This document shows, one piece after another, positions 18,515 through 25,714 of a stretch of 64,000 nucleotides of DNA (positions are counted from its first letter, which is position 1; each line of letters starts with the position of its first letter). The translations under genes were made by a program, and so were the position numbers. The DNA lies in NCBI RefSeq assembly GCF_014084125.1, contig NZ_CP048405.1, forward strand, positions 3,782,001 through 3,846,000, written 5' to 3'. This stretch comes from Streptacidiphilus sp. PB12-B1b. GTDB lineage: Bacteria > Actinomycetota > Actinomycetes > Streptomycetales > Streptomycetaceae. A model generated the notes under the pieces. It saw only the letters and a list, made by a program, of their open reading frames with translations, did not search any database and had not been told where the DNA came from.

Positions 18515-19528
18515 ATGCACCTGCCCCGCTTCACCGCCGCCGCCGTCCAGGCGTCCCCGGTCTACCTGGACCCGGCCGCGACCACCGCCAAGGCCGTCGC
18601 GCTGATCGGCGAGGCCGCCGGGAGAGGCGCCTCCCTGATCGTCTTCCCCGAGGTCTTCCTGCCCGGATACCCCTACTGGAACTGGACGATGAACCCGGTC
18701 CAGGGCTCGCCCTGGTTCGAACGCCTCTACCTGGCCTCGGTCGACCTGGACGGCCCCGAGGTGGACGCGTTGCGCGCAGCCGCCCGCAGCCACGGTGTGG
18801 TCCTGGTGATCGGGGTCAACGAGCGCGGCGCCAACAGCCTCGGCGTCCTCTACAACACCCTGCTGACCATCGGGGCCGAGGGCGAACTGCTGGGCGTGCA
18901 CCGCAAACTGGTGCCGACCTGGGCCGAGAAGCTCACCTGGACCGGCGGCGACGGCAGCTCGCTGACCGTGCACCGCACCCCCGTCGGCCCGCTCGGCGTC
19001 CTCGCCTGCGGCGAGAACACCAACACCCTGGCCCGGTTCACCCTGCTGGCACAGGGCGAACTGGTGCACGCCGCAAGCTACATCGCGCTGCCGGTGGCGC
19101 CCGAGGACTACGACATGGCCGACGCTATCGCCGTCCGCACCGCCGCCCACAGCTTCGAGGGCAAGGTCTTCTCCGTCGTCGCCTGCTCCACCATCTCCCC
19201 GGAGATCGTGGACGCCATCGCCGGGGACGACCCGGACGTCCGCAAGCTGCTGGGCCGCCCGCGCAGCGCCCTCTCCGGCGTCTTCGGCCCCGACGGCCGC
19301 CCGGTCACCGAACCGCTGATCGACGACGACGGCATCGTCTACGCCGAGATCGACCTGAGGAAGTGCATCCAGCCCAAGCAGATGCACGACATCGTCGGCC
19401 ACTACAACCGCTTCGACGTCTTCCGGCTGCACGTGGACAACCGCCCGCTCAGCCCGCTGACGTTCACCGACCCCCGGCCGGCCTCCGCCCCGGCCCCCGC
19501 GCCCACCGCCACCCAGGAGGAATCGTGA
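18515..19528 (+). CDS. Nitrilase (carbon-nitrogen hydrolase)
   Basis: 337 residues from ATG 18515 with a GGAGGA ribosome binding site. The nitrilase triad is complete: Glu46 in FPEVFLPGYPYW, Lys131 in HRKLVPTWAEK, and Cys165 in LACGENTN, with the second Glu at 138. The CGEN-type active-site strand and the overall length fit true nitrilases (nitrile to carboxylate plus ammonia) rather than amidases. Its TGA overlaps the GTG of the gentisate dioxygenase, so the two are translationally coupled. In this operon it may generate the aromatic acid that the ligase activates, for example 2-hydroxybenzonitrile to salicylate. That substrate is inference. Confidence 0.9.
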   Translation: MHLPRFTAAAVQASPVYLDPAATTAKAVALIGEAAGRGASLIVFPEVFLPGYPYWNWTMNPVQGSPWFERLYLASVDLDGPEVDALRAAARSHGVVLVIGVNERGANSLGVLYNTLLTIGAEGELLGVHRKLVPTWAEKLTWTGGDGSSLTVHRTPVGPLGVLACGENTNTLARFTLLAQGELVHAASYIALPVAPEDYDMADAIAVRTAAHSFEGKVFSVVACSTISPEIVDAIAGDDPDVRKLLGRPRSALSGVFGPDGRPVTEPLIDDDGIVYAEIDLRKCIQPKQMHDIVGHYNRFDVFRLHVDNRPLSPLTFTDPRPASAPAPAPTATQEES

Positions 19529-20646
19529 CCGCGCAGGACGACACCGCGCTGGGCCGCGCCCGCGTCAGCGACACCCCGGAACTCACCGCCTACTACCGCG
19601 AACTGGCCGCCCTGGACGCCGGGGCGCTGTGGACCGTCGCCAACGAGATCGAGCCCTGGTACCCGCAGCCCAGGTCCGTGCCGGTGCTCTGGCGCTACGA
19701 CGAGCTGCGCCCGCTGGTCCACAAGGCGCTGCCGCTGGTCAAGGCCGACGACGCCGGACGGCGCGTGGTGATGCTGGTCAACCCCGGCCGCCGGGACGTC
19801 AGCGCCGCCGTCGGGCTGCTCTACACCGGGCTGCAGATCATGGGCCCCGGCGAGGCCATGACCGCCCACCGGCACCAGGCCGCCGCGCTGCGCTTCGTGC
19901 ACGAGGGCGTCGGCGCCTGGACAGTGGTGGACGGCCAGAAGCTCGAGGTGGGCCCGCGCGACTTCGCCATCACCCCCAACGGCACCTGGCACGAGCACGG
20001 CAACGAATCCGCCGACGCCCCCGTCGTCTGGCAGGACGGCCTGGACATCCCCCTGGTCAACGCCCTGGACGCGGGCTTCTACGAAGTGCACCCGGACCTC
20101 TACCAGACCCCCGGCACGGTGGTGAACTCCTCGCTGCTGGCCTACAGCGGCAACCTGCTGCCGTACGGCGTGGAGAAGTGGACCAGGCCCTACTCGCCGC
20201 TGCTCGGCTACCCCTGGGAGCCCACCTACCAGGCCCTGCTCGACCTGGCCCTGACCGGCCCGGGATCGCCCTACGACGGTGTGATCATGGAGTACACCAA
20301 CCCGGTCACCGGCGGCCCGGTGATGCCCACCATGGGCGCCCACATGCAGCTGCTGCGCCCGGGCCAGGCCACCCGCGCCCACCGGCACACCGGCTCGGTG
20401 GTCTACACGGCCGCCAAGGGCCGGGGCTTCTCGGTGATCGCCGGGCAGCGGTTCGACTGGCGGCAGGGGGACATCTTCTGCGTCCCCTCCTGGGCCTGGC
20501 ACGAGCACGCCAACCTGGACCAGGGCGAGGACGCCTGCCTGTTCTCGTTCAACGACTTCCCGGTGATGCGCTCGCTGGCCTTCCACCGCGAAGAGGCCTA
20601 CCCCGACCACGACGGCCACCAGCCGGTCCTGACGGACCAGCAGTAG
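19525..20646 (+). CDS. Gentisate 1,2-dioxygenase (bicupin)
   Basis: 373 residues from GTG 19525 (AGGAGG 5 nt upstream), overlapping the nitrilase stop. Two cupin domains are visible. The N-terminal one has the Fe(II)-type HRHQAAALRF motif at about 115-124. The C-terminal one has AHRHTGSVVY at about 286 and WAWHEHAN at about 324. The WKWE-like opening (IEPWYPQPRSVPVLWRYDE) is typical of gentisate/salicylate dioxygenases. Expected reaction: gentisate plus O2 to maleylpyruvate. Its position between a 5-hydroxylase and an FAH hydrolase supports gentisate over 1-hydroxy-2-naphthoate as substrate. Confidence 0.9.
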   Translation: MTAQDDTALGRARVSDTPELTAYYRELAALDAGALWTVANEIEPWYPQPRSVPVLWRYDELRPLVHKALPLVKADDAGRRVVMLVNPGRRDVSAAVGLLYTGLQIMGPGEAMTAHRHQAAALRFVHEGVGAWTVVDGQKLEVGPRDFAITPNGTWHEHGNESADAPVVWQDGLDIPLVNALDAGFYEVHPDLYQTPGTVVNSSLLAYSGNLLPYGVEKWTRPYSPLLGYPWEPTYQALLDLALTGPGSPYDGVIMEYTNPVTGGPVMPTMGAHMQLLRPGQATRAHRHTGSVVYTAAKGRGFSVIAGQRFDWRQGDIFCVPSWAWHEHANLDQGEDACLFSFNDFPVMRSLAFHREEAYPDHDGHQPVLTDQQ

Positions 20647-20690
20647 CCGGCGGGCCCCATCCACGGCAGCAGACCCAAGGAGAGACACCC

Positions 20691-21596
20691 ATGCGACTGG
20701 TCACCTACGCCGTCGACGGCACCCCCGACCGCCTCGGCGCCCTGGACGGCGACCGCGTGCTCGACCTCGCCGCGCTGGCCGAGGCCGCCGGCGCCGACCT
20801 GCCCGGCGACCTGCTCGGACTGGTCCGGGCCGGCGACCCGGCCCTGGACACCGCACGCTCGCTGCTGGCCGCCGACCCGGCCGCCCGCCCGGCGCACGCC
20901 GCGCACCGGCTGGAGCAGGTGGTTCTGCGCGCCCCGCTGCGGCCCGGCAAGATCGTCGGCGTCGGCCTCAACTACGTGGAGCACGTGGAGGAGTCCAGCC
21001 GCAGCCTGGACACCGCCAAGGACCTGCCCGAGCGCCCGGTGCTGTTCTCCAAGCCCGGCACCGCCGTGATCGGCCCCGGCCAGCCCGTCCGGCACAACGC
21101 CGACCTCACCGTCCAGCTGGACTGGGAGTGCGAACTGGCGGTGGTCATCGGCCGCACCGCCTTCCGGGTCGACGAGCAGGACGCCTGGCGGCACATCGTC
21201 GGCTACACCGTCACCAACGACATCAGCGCCCGCGACCAGCGCCGCTCCGGCCAGTGGTTCTTCTCCAAGGGCCAGGACTCCTACGCCCCGCTCGGCCCCT
21301 GCCTGGTCACCGCCGACGAGATCCCCGACCCGCACGCGCTGGACCTCTCGCTGCGGGTCAACGGCGAGACCAAGCAAAAGTCCAACACCCGTCACATGCT
21401 CTTCCGCATCCCGCGCCTGATCGCCGACATCACCTCCGGGATGACCCTGGAGCCGGGCGACGTCATCGCCACCGGCTCGCCCTCCGGGGTGGGCGCCGGG
21501 ATGGTCCCGCCGCAGTTCCTGTTCCCCGGCGACCTGGTCGAGGCCACCATCGAGGCCATCGGCACGCTGGCCAACCCGGTGATCGACGCCCGCTGA
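20691..21596 (+). CDS. Fumarylacetoacetate hydrolase family protein (maleylpyruvate/fumarylpyruvate hydrolase)
   Basis: 301 residues from ATG 20691 with an AAGGAGAG ribosome binding site. An N-terminal FAH_N-like segment is followed by the catalytic FAH domain: GVGLNYVEHVEE, LFSKPGTAVIGPG, the metal-binding DWECELAVVIG and NDISARDQRR, and GDVIATGSPSGVG. In gentisate pathways this family cleaves fumarylpyruvate, or maleylpyruvate directly, to pyruvate plus fumarate or maleate. No maleylpyruvate isomerase is present in the window, while a maleate isomerase gene follows, which favours direct cleavage of maleylpyruvate. Confidence 0.88.
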   Translation: MRLVTYAVDGTPDRLGALDGDRVLDLAALAEAAGADLPGDLLGLVRAGDPALDTARSLLAADPAARPAHAAHRLEQVVLRAPLRPGKIVGVGLNYVEHVEESSRSLDTAKDLPERPVLFSKPGTAVIGPGQPVRHNADLTVQLDWECELAVVIGRTAFRVDEQDAWRHIVGYTVTNDISARDQRRSGQWFFSKGQDSYAPLGPCLVTADEIPDPHALDLSLRVNGETKQKSNTRHMLFRIPRLIADITSGMTLEPGDVIATGSPSGVGAGMVPPQFLFPGDLVEATIEAIGTLANPVIDAR

Positions 21597-21628
21597 CCGC
21601 CCGCCCCGCCGCCCCGACGAGGAGTCCC

Positions 21629-22426
21629 ATGCCCCCGCGCACCTACCGGATCGGACAGATCGTCCCGAGTTCCAACGTCACCATGGAAACCGAGGTCCCC
21701 GCCATCCTGCGCGCCCGCGAGAGGGTCGCGCCGGAGCGCTTCACCTTCCACTCCAGCCGGATGCGGATGACCCGGGTCACCCCCGAGCAGCTCAGGGCCA
21801 TGGACGCCGACTCGGACCGCTGCGCCGTCGAGCTCTCCGACGCCCGGGTCGACGTCCTCGGCTACGCCTGCCTGGTGGCCCTCATGAGCGCCGGACCGGG
21901 CTACCACCGGCAGGCCCAGCAGCGGCTGCACACCCGCACCGTGGACAACGGCGCCCCGGCCCCGGTGGTGACCAGCGCCGGGGCCCTGGTCGAGGGGCTG
22001 CGCACGCTCGGCGCCCGGCGGATCGCGCTGATCGCCCCGTACCTGCGGCCGCTGACCCGCACCGTCGTCGACTACCTGACCCACGAGGGCATCGAGGTGG
22101 TCGACTACCGCGCCCTGGAGATCCCGGACAACCTGGAGGTGGCCGCGCACGACCCGGGCCGACTGCCCGGTCTGGCCAAGGGCCTGGACCACGCCGACGC
22201 GGACGCCGTCGTCCTGTCCGCCTGCGTGCAGATGCCCTCGCTGTCCGCCGTCGAGGAGGCCGAACAGCTGCTCGGCAAGCCGGTGGTGTCCGCCGCGGTG
22301 TGCACCGTCCACCAAATACTTCGGGCCCTGGAGCTGCCGGCCTTCGCCCCGGGCGCGGGCCGCCTGCTCTCCGGCGCCTACGCCGAGGGCCCGGCCGGGC
22401 CCGGGTCGGCGGCCGCCCGGGGCTGA
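21629..22426 (+). CDS. Maleate cis-trans isomerase (Asp/Glu racemase superfamily)
   Basis: 265 residues from ATG 21629 (GAGGAG 5 nt upstream). The start YRIGQIVPSSNVTMETE is characteristic of maleate isomerase and arylmalonate decarboxylase relatives. Two cysteines stand at the catalytic places: Cys81 in GYACLVALMSAG and Cys199 in LSACVQMPS. The two-cysteine pattern fits maleate isomerase (maleate to fumarate). It would complete the route from maleylpyruvate to the citrate cycle. It lies 32 bp after the hydrolase and is clearly in the same transcription unit. Confidence 0.85.
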   Translation: MPPRTYRIGQIVPSSNVTMETEVPAILRARERVAPERFTFHSSRMRMTRVTPEQLRAMDADSDRCAVELSDARVDVLGYACLVALMSAGPGYHRQAQQRLHTRTVDNGAPAPVVTSAGALVEGLRTLGARRIALIAPYLRPLTRTVVDYLTHEGIEVVDYRALEIPDNLEVAAHDPGRLPGLAKGLDHADADAVVLSACVQMPSLSAVEEAEQLLGKPVVSAAVCTVHQILRALELPAFAPGAGRLLSGAYAEGPAGPGSAAARG

Positions 22427-22493
22427 GCCGGGCCCCGAAGGGCGGGCCGGACCGCTCGGTATGATCATCGCGGTACTCGGAGGAAAGGCGACC

Positions 22494-23336
22494 ATGTCGG
22501 AGACCGCGGCCCGGCCCAGCGCCCTGATCAACACGATCTACGGCGAGTTCGTCCGCCGCCTCGGCGGCTGGATCTCCATCGCCGACCTGATCGCGCTGAT
22601 GGCCGAACTGGACGTCGACGGCCCGGCCGTGCGCTCGGCGATCTCCCGGCTGAAGAAGAGCGAGGCGCTGGTCCAGGAGCGCCGCACCGGCATCGGCTAC
22701 CTGCTCGGCCCGAGCATGGGCCCGGTCTTCGACGAGGGCGACCGCAGGATCTTCGGGCACCGGGAGCCGGCCCGGGTCGAGGACGGCTGGGTCATCGCCG
22801 TCTTCTCGGTGCCCGAGTCCGAGCGGGCCCACCGGCACCAACTGCGCTCCCGGCTCACCTGGCTGGGCTTCGGCACCGTCTCGCCCGGCGTCTGGCTGGC
22901 CCCCGCCCGGCTGCTGCCGGACACCGAGCGGATGCTGCGGCGGGTCGGGCTGAGCGAGTACGTCCACCTGTTCACCGCCCACTACGCCGCCTTCGCCGAC
23001 CCGCGCGGCGCGGTCAGCGACTGGTGGGACTTCCAGGCGATCGAGGCGCAGTACGCCGCCTTCACCGACGCCTGGGGGCCGGTCGCCGAGAAGCTGCACC
23101 GACAGCCCGCCGCCGAACCGGTGCAGGCGTTCCGCGCGTACGTGCCAATGCTCACCCAGTGGCGCCGGCTGCCCTACCTCGACCCGGGGCTGCCCACCGA
23201 ACTGCTGCCCCCCGACTGGAACGCCGCCTGGGCCCGGCGGGTCTTCGGCGACCTGCACGACCTGCTGGCCGAGCCCAGCCTGCGCCATGTCGCCGACCTC
23301 ACCGGCCTGGCCCCGGCCGCGCAGGCAGAGCGCTGA
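22494..23336 (+). CDS. PaaX family transcriptional regulator
   Basis: 280 residues from ATG 22494 with a GGAGGAAA ribosome binding site. The N-terminal winged helix (about 8-75: ALINTIYGEFVRRLGGWISIADLIALM, then AVRSAISRLKKSEAL) and the central PaaX domain (VIAVFSVPESERAHRHQLRSRLTWLGFG) match the PaaX family, aryl-CoA-responsive repressors of phenylacetate and related pathways. The gene closes the degradation operon after a 67-bp gap that contains the 8-bp palindrome ATGATCAT. Its likely ligand is one of the aryl-CoA intermediates made by the operon, and its likely targets are the promoters at 13777 and 15991. Confidence 0.87.
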   Translation: MSETAARPSALINTIYGEFVRRLGGWISIADLIALMAELDVDGPAVRSAISRLKKSEALVQERRTGIGYLLGPSMGPVFDEGDRRIFGHREPARVEDGWVIAVFSVPESERAHRHQLRSRLTWLGFGTVSPGVWLAPARLLPDTERMLRRVGLSEYVHLFTAHYAAFADPRGAVSDWWDFQAIEAQYAAFTDAWGPVAEKLHRQPAAEPVQAFRAYVPMLTQWRRLPYLDPGLPTELLPPDWNAAWARRVFGDLHDLLAEPSLRHVADLTGLAPAAQAER

Positions 23337-23409
23337 GCACCGCGCCGACCGGCCGTGGTGGGGCTAGGATCGGCGGGGAGAGATGACGCGCCCGAGCTGC
23401 GGAGGGCAG

Positions 23410-23490
23410 ATGCACCAGGGACCGGCCCGGCCAGCGGGCGCGCGGCAGCGGCAGCCCGGCACCGTCGGCACCGCGGGCGGTCACCGGTGA
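23410..23490 (+). CDS. Possible 26-codon leader ORF coupled to the zinc-ribbon gene
   Basis: ATG 23410 follows a strong GGAGGG (23401-23406) at a short 3-nt spacing. It encodes 26 residues rich in Gly, Ala, Arg and Gln (MHQGPARPAGARQRQ...), and its TGA (23488-23490) overlaps the GTG of the next gene as GTGA. I recognise no family. It may be a translational leader for the zinc-ribbon protein, which lacks its own clear ribosome binding site. Confidence 0.4.
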   Translation: MHQGPARPAGARQRQPGTVGTAGGHR

Positions 23491-23711
23491 GCGGGGCCGA
23501 GGACGTCCAGATCATCTCCGTGTGCGAGAACTGCGGGGAGCGGGTGGTGGACGGCCCGCAGGGCGGCTACTGCTGCTCGCGCTGCGGCCACTCGGTGGAT
23601 CCGCCGGACGTGGTCCGCGCCCGTCGGCAGGCGGACTGGGACCGCCGCCGGGCCGCCCGCGAGGGCTCCTGGCCGGAGCTGCGCCGGCTGATCCGCAGAC
23701 CCTCCCGGTAG
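23487..23711 (+). CDS. Small zinc-ribbon protein
   Basis: 74 residues from GTG 23487. Two CxxC pairs (CENCGERV and CSRCGHSV, about 20 residues apart) form a classic zinc ribbon in the first half. A basic, helical Arg-rich tail (RARRQADWDRRRAAREGS) follows. It is probably a cytoplasmic nucleic-acid- or protein-binding protein of unknown role. It is preceded by an overlapping leader ORF and followed 51 bp later by a dehydrogenase gene. Confidence 0.65.
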   Translation: MSGAEDVQIISVCENCGERVVDGPQGGYCCSRCGHSVDPPDVVRARRQADWDRRRAAREGSWPELRRLIRRPSR

Positions 23712-23762
23712 CCCCCGGCCGGACCGGCCGGACCGTCAGCAACCCACCGAGGGAGACCGGGT

Positions 23763-24647
23763 ATGACCGGGATGAACGTCGGATTCGTCGGGCTCGGCGC
23801 CATGGGCAGTGCGATGGCGGGCACCCTGCTCCGGGCCGGGCACAGCGTGCAGGTGTGGAACCGCTCGCCCGGGCCGGTCCGGGCGCTGGAGGCGCAGGGC
23901 GCCCGGCCCGCCGCCGACCTGGACGCCGTCTTCGGCAACGACGTCGTGCTGTCCATGCTGGCCGACGACGCGACGGTGGAGTCGCTGCTGCTGCGGCCGG
24001 AGCTGCTGGCCGGGGCTGCCGCCGCGGTCCACGTCAACATGGCCACGGTCTCGCTCGACCTGGCCCGGCGCGCGGCGGAGCTGCACGCCCGGCACGGCGT
24101 CGGCTACCTCTCCGCGCCGGTCCTGGGCCGCAGCGAGGTCGCCGAGGCCGGAAAGCTGAACATCCTGGCGGCGGGGGAGCCGGCGCTGATCGACCGGGTG
24201 CAGCCGCTGTTCGACGCCATGGGGCAGCGCACCTGGCGGCTGGGGGACGAGCCGCACCGGGCCAACACGGTCAAGATCGCCGGGAACTACCTGATCGCCT
24301 GCGCCATCGAGTCGCTCGCCGAGGCGTGCGCCCTGGCCGAGGCGTCCGGCGCGGACCCCGCGGAGCTGGTCGAGGTGATGGCCTCGACGCTGTTCCCCGG
24401 CCCGGTCTACTCCGGCTACGGCGCGATGGTGGCCGAGCGCCGCTACGAGCCCGCCGGGTTCCGGCTGGCCCTGGGCCTCAAGGACGTCAACCTGGCCCTG
24501 ACCACCGGCGCGGAGCGGAACGTCCCGCTGCCGTTCGGCGGCGTGCTGCGGGACGCCTTCCTGGACGCCCTGGCCCACGGCGACGCGGACCGGGACTGGT
24601 CGGCCGTGGCCGAGGCGGCCCGGCGGCGCGCGGGCCTGCCCGGCTGA
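23763..24647 (+). CDS. NAD(P)-dependent beta-hydroxyacid dehydrogenase family oxidoreductase
   Basis: 294 residues from ATG 23763 (GAGGGAG upstream). The Rossmann motif GLGAMG at 10-15 and the WNRSPGPV strand bind NAD(P). The family catalytic Lys171 and Asn175 lie in ANTVKIAGNYL. This places it with 3-hydroxyisobutyrate, glyoxylate/succinic semialdehyde and imine reductases. The substrate-binding signature near residue 120 reads SAPVLGRSEVAEAGKL instead of the usual APVSGG form, so the substrate is not predictable and it could be an imine-reductase-like enzyme. No operon partner suggests a pathway. Confidence 0.85.
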   Translation: MTGMNVGFVGLGAMGSAMAGTLLRAGHSVQVWNRSPGPVRALEAQGARPAADLDAVFGNDVVLSMLADDATVESLLLRPELLAGAAAAVHVNMATVSLDLARRAAELHARHGVGYLSAPVLGRSEVAEAGKLNILAAGEPALIDRVQPLFDAMGQRTWRLGDEPHRANTVKIAGNYLIACAIESLAEACALAEASGADPAELVEVMASTLFPGPVYSGYGAMVAERRYEPAGFRLALGLKDVNLALTTGAERNVPLPFGGVLRDAFLDALAHGDADRDWSAVAEAARRRAGLPG

Positions 24648-24786
24648 ACAGTGCTTTTCCGGCCGGGGTCGGTGGCCTGATAACGACCAGGACACGATCG
24701 CATCCAGATCATGAAAGAGCCGTGTGCGAGTAGTGCCATCTTCAACTACCTTGATGCCCCGCACAGTTGGGACACCGGGGGAAGCA

Positions 24787-25134
24787 ATGGGCGACAGCCG
24801 GAGCATGGCCGTACTCGTTCTGGACGGATCCAGCACCGTGGAGGTGCTGCTGGCCGGGGACCTCGACCTGGACGCCGAGACGGTGCTCGACCCGGTCATC
24901 GCCGACATCCTCCGCGATCCGCAGGTCCGCCGGATCGTCCTGGACGCCGCGATGACCACCTTCTGCGACTCCAGCGGGCTCAGCGCGCTGATCCGCGCCC
25001 AGCGCCACGCCGCCCGCTGCGGCGTGCGGCTCCGGCTCACCCACCCGAGCCAGCGGCTGCGCCGGGTGCTGACCGCCACCGGCCTGCTGCAACCGCTGCT
25101 GCACCCCGGGGCCGAGCAGGATCACAGCCGCTGA
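24787..25134 (+). CDS. STAS domain protein (anti-sigma factor antagonist type)
   Basis: 115 residues. A single STAS domain with the phosphorylatable serine motif D61-S62-S63-G64-L, as in SpoIIAA/RsbV-type antagonists, whose phosphorylation by a partner kinase releases or frees a sigma factor. I choose ATG 24787, which follows GGGGGAAG; an in-frame GTG at 24724 would add 21 residues without homology. No RsbW-type kinase or sigma factor is adjacent, but the next gene encodes an anti-sigma-like zinc-finger segment. Confidence 0.82.
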   Translation: MGDSRSMAVLVLDGSSTVEVLLAGDLDLDAETVLDPVIADILRDPQVRRIVLDAAMTTFCDSSGLSALIRAQRHAARCGVRLRLTHPSQRLRRVLTATGLLQPLLHPGAEQDHSR

Positions 25135-25206
25135 CCGGCCAATCCACGGCCGCGCCGGGTCCGAAGGGACTTCAGGAGCTGTACGCGCGGGAGTTCGGAG
25201 GAAGCA

Positions 25207-25593
25207 GTGGGGCTGTGGCGCTTGGTCGTCCGTCTGCATGGGCGTGTCACCGGACAGGCGGCCGCGACCGGGCCGCACATGCTCACCGGCGCCTTCGCCC
25301 TGCACGCGCTGACCCGCGCGGAGCGGGCCCGGCTGCGCCGCCACCTGGCCGCCTGCCGCGCCTGCGCCCAGGAGGTCGGCGAGTTCGCCGAGACGGCCGC
25401 CCGGCTGGGGGTCGCGGCGGCCCTCCCCGCCCCGCCGGAGCTGCGGCGGCAGGTGCTGGCGCGGATCGCCACCGCCCCCAGGAGCAGCGCCGCCGCTAGA
25501 CCAGCCGCCCCGCCCCGGCCGGGCCGGCGTACCTCCGTACGGGTGAACCTGGCGGCCCGCGTGCACCCGCCGCGAGGCTGTGACCTGGGCTGA
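25207..25593 (+). CDS. Anti-sigma factor zinc-finger-like protein without membrane segment
   Basis: 128 residues from GTG 25207 (GGAGGA upstream). Residues 22-70 match the N-terminal zinc-finger anti-sigma domain of RskA-type proteins: LTGAFALHALTRAERARL, then H46-x3-C50-x2-C53. In those proteins a membrane helix and an extracytoplasmic sensor domain follow. Here the protein ends after a Pro/Arg-rich tail with no hydrophobic segment. It could be a soluble anti-sigma factor, or a relic. No ECF sigma gene is beside it. It lies 72 bp after the STAS gene. Confidence 0.6.
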   Translation: MGLWRLVVRLHGRVTGQAAATGPHMLTGAFALHALTRAERARLRRHLAACRACAQEVGEFAETAARLGVAAALPAPPELRRQVLARIATAPRSSAAARPAAPPRPGRRTSVRVNLAARVHPPRGCDLG

Positions 25594-25714
25594 CCGTTCC
25601 GGCGCCGGAAGTGCGGCGTTGTCCGGGCGGCTCCCTGGGGAACCGTTTCTCCCTGGGCTGCTGACACAGCGGCAGCCGTCGTACCGGTGGGCGAGTTCGG
25701 TTCGGGAGACGCAT

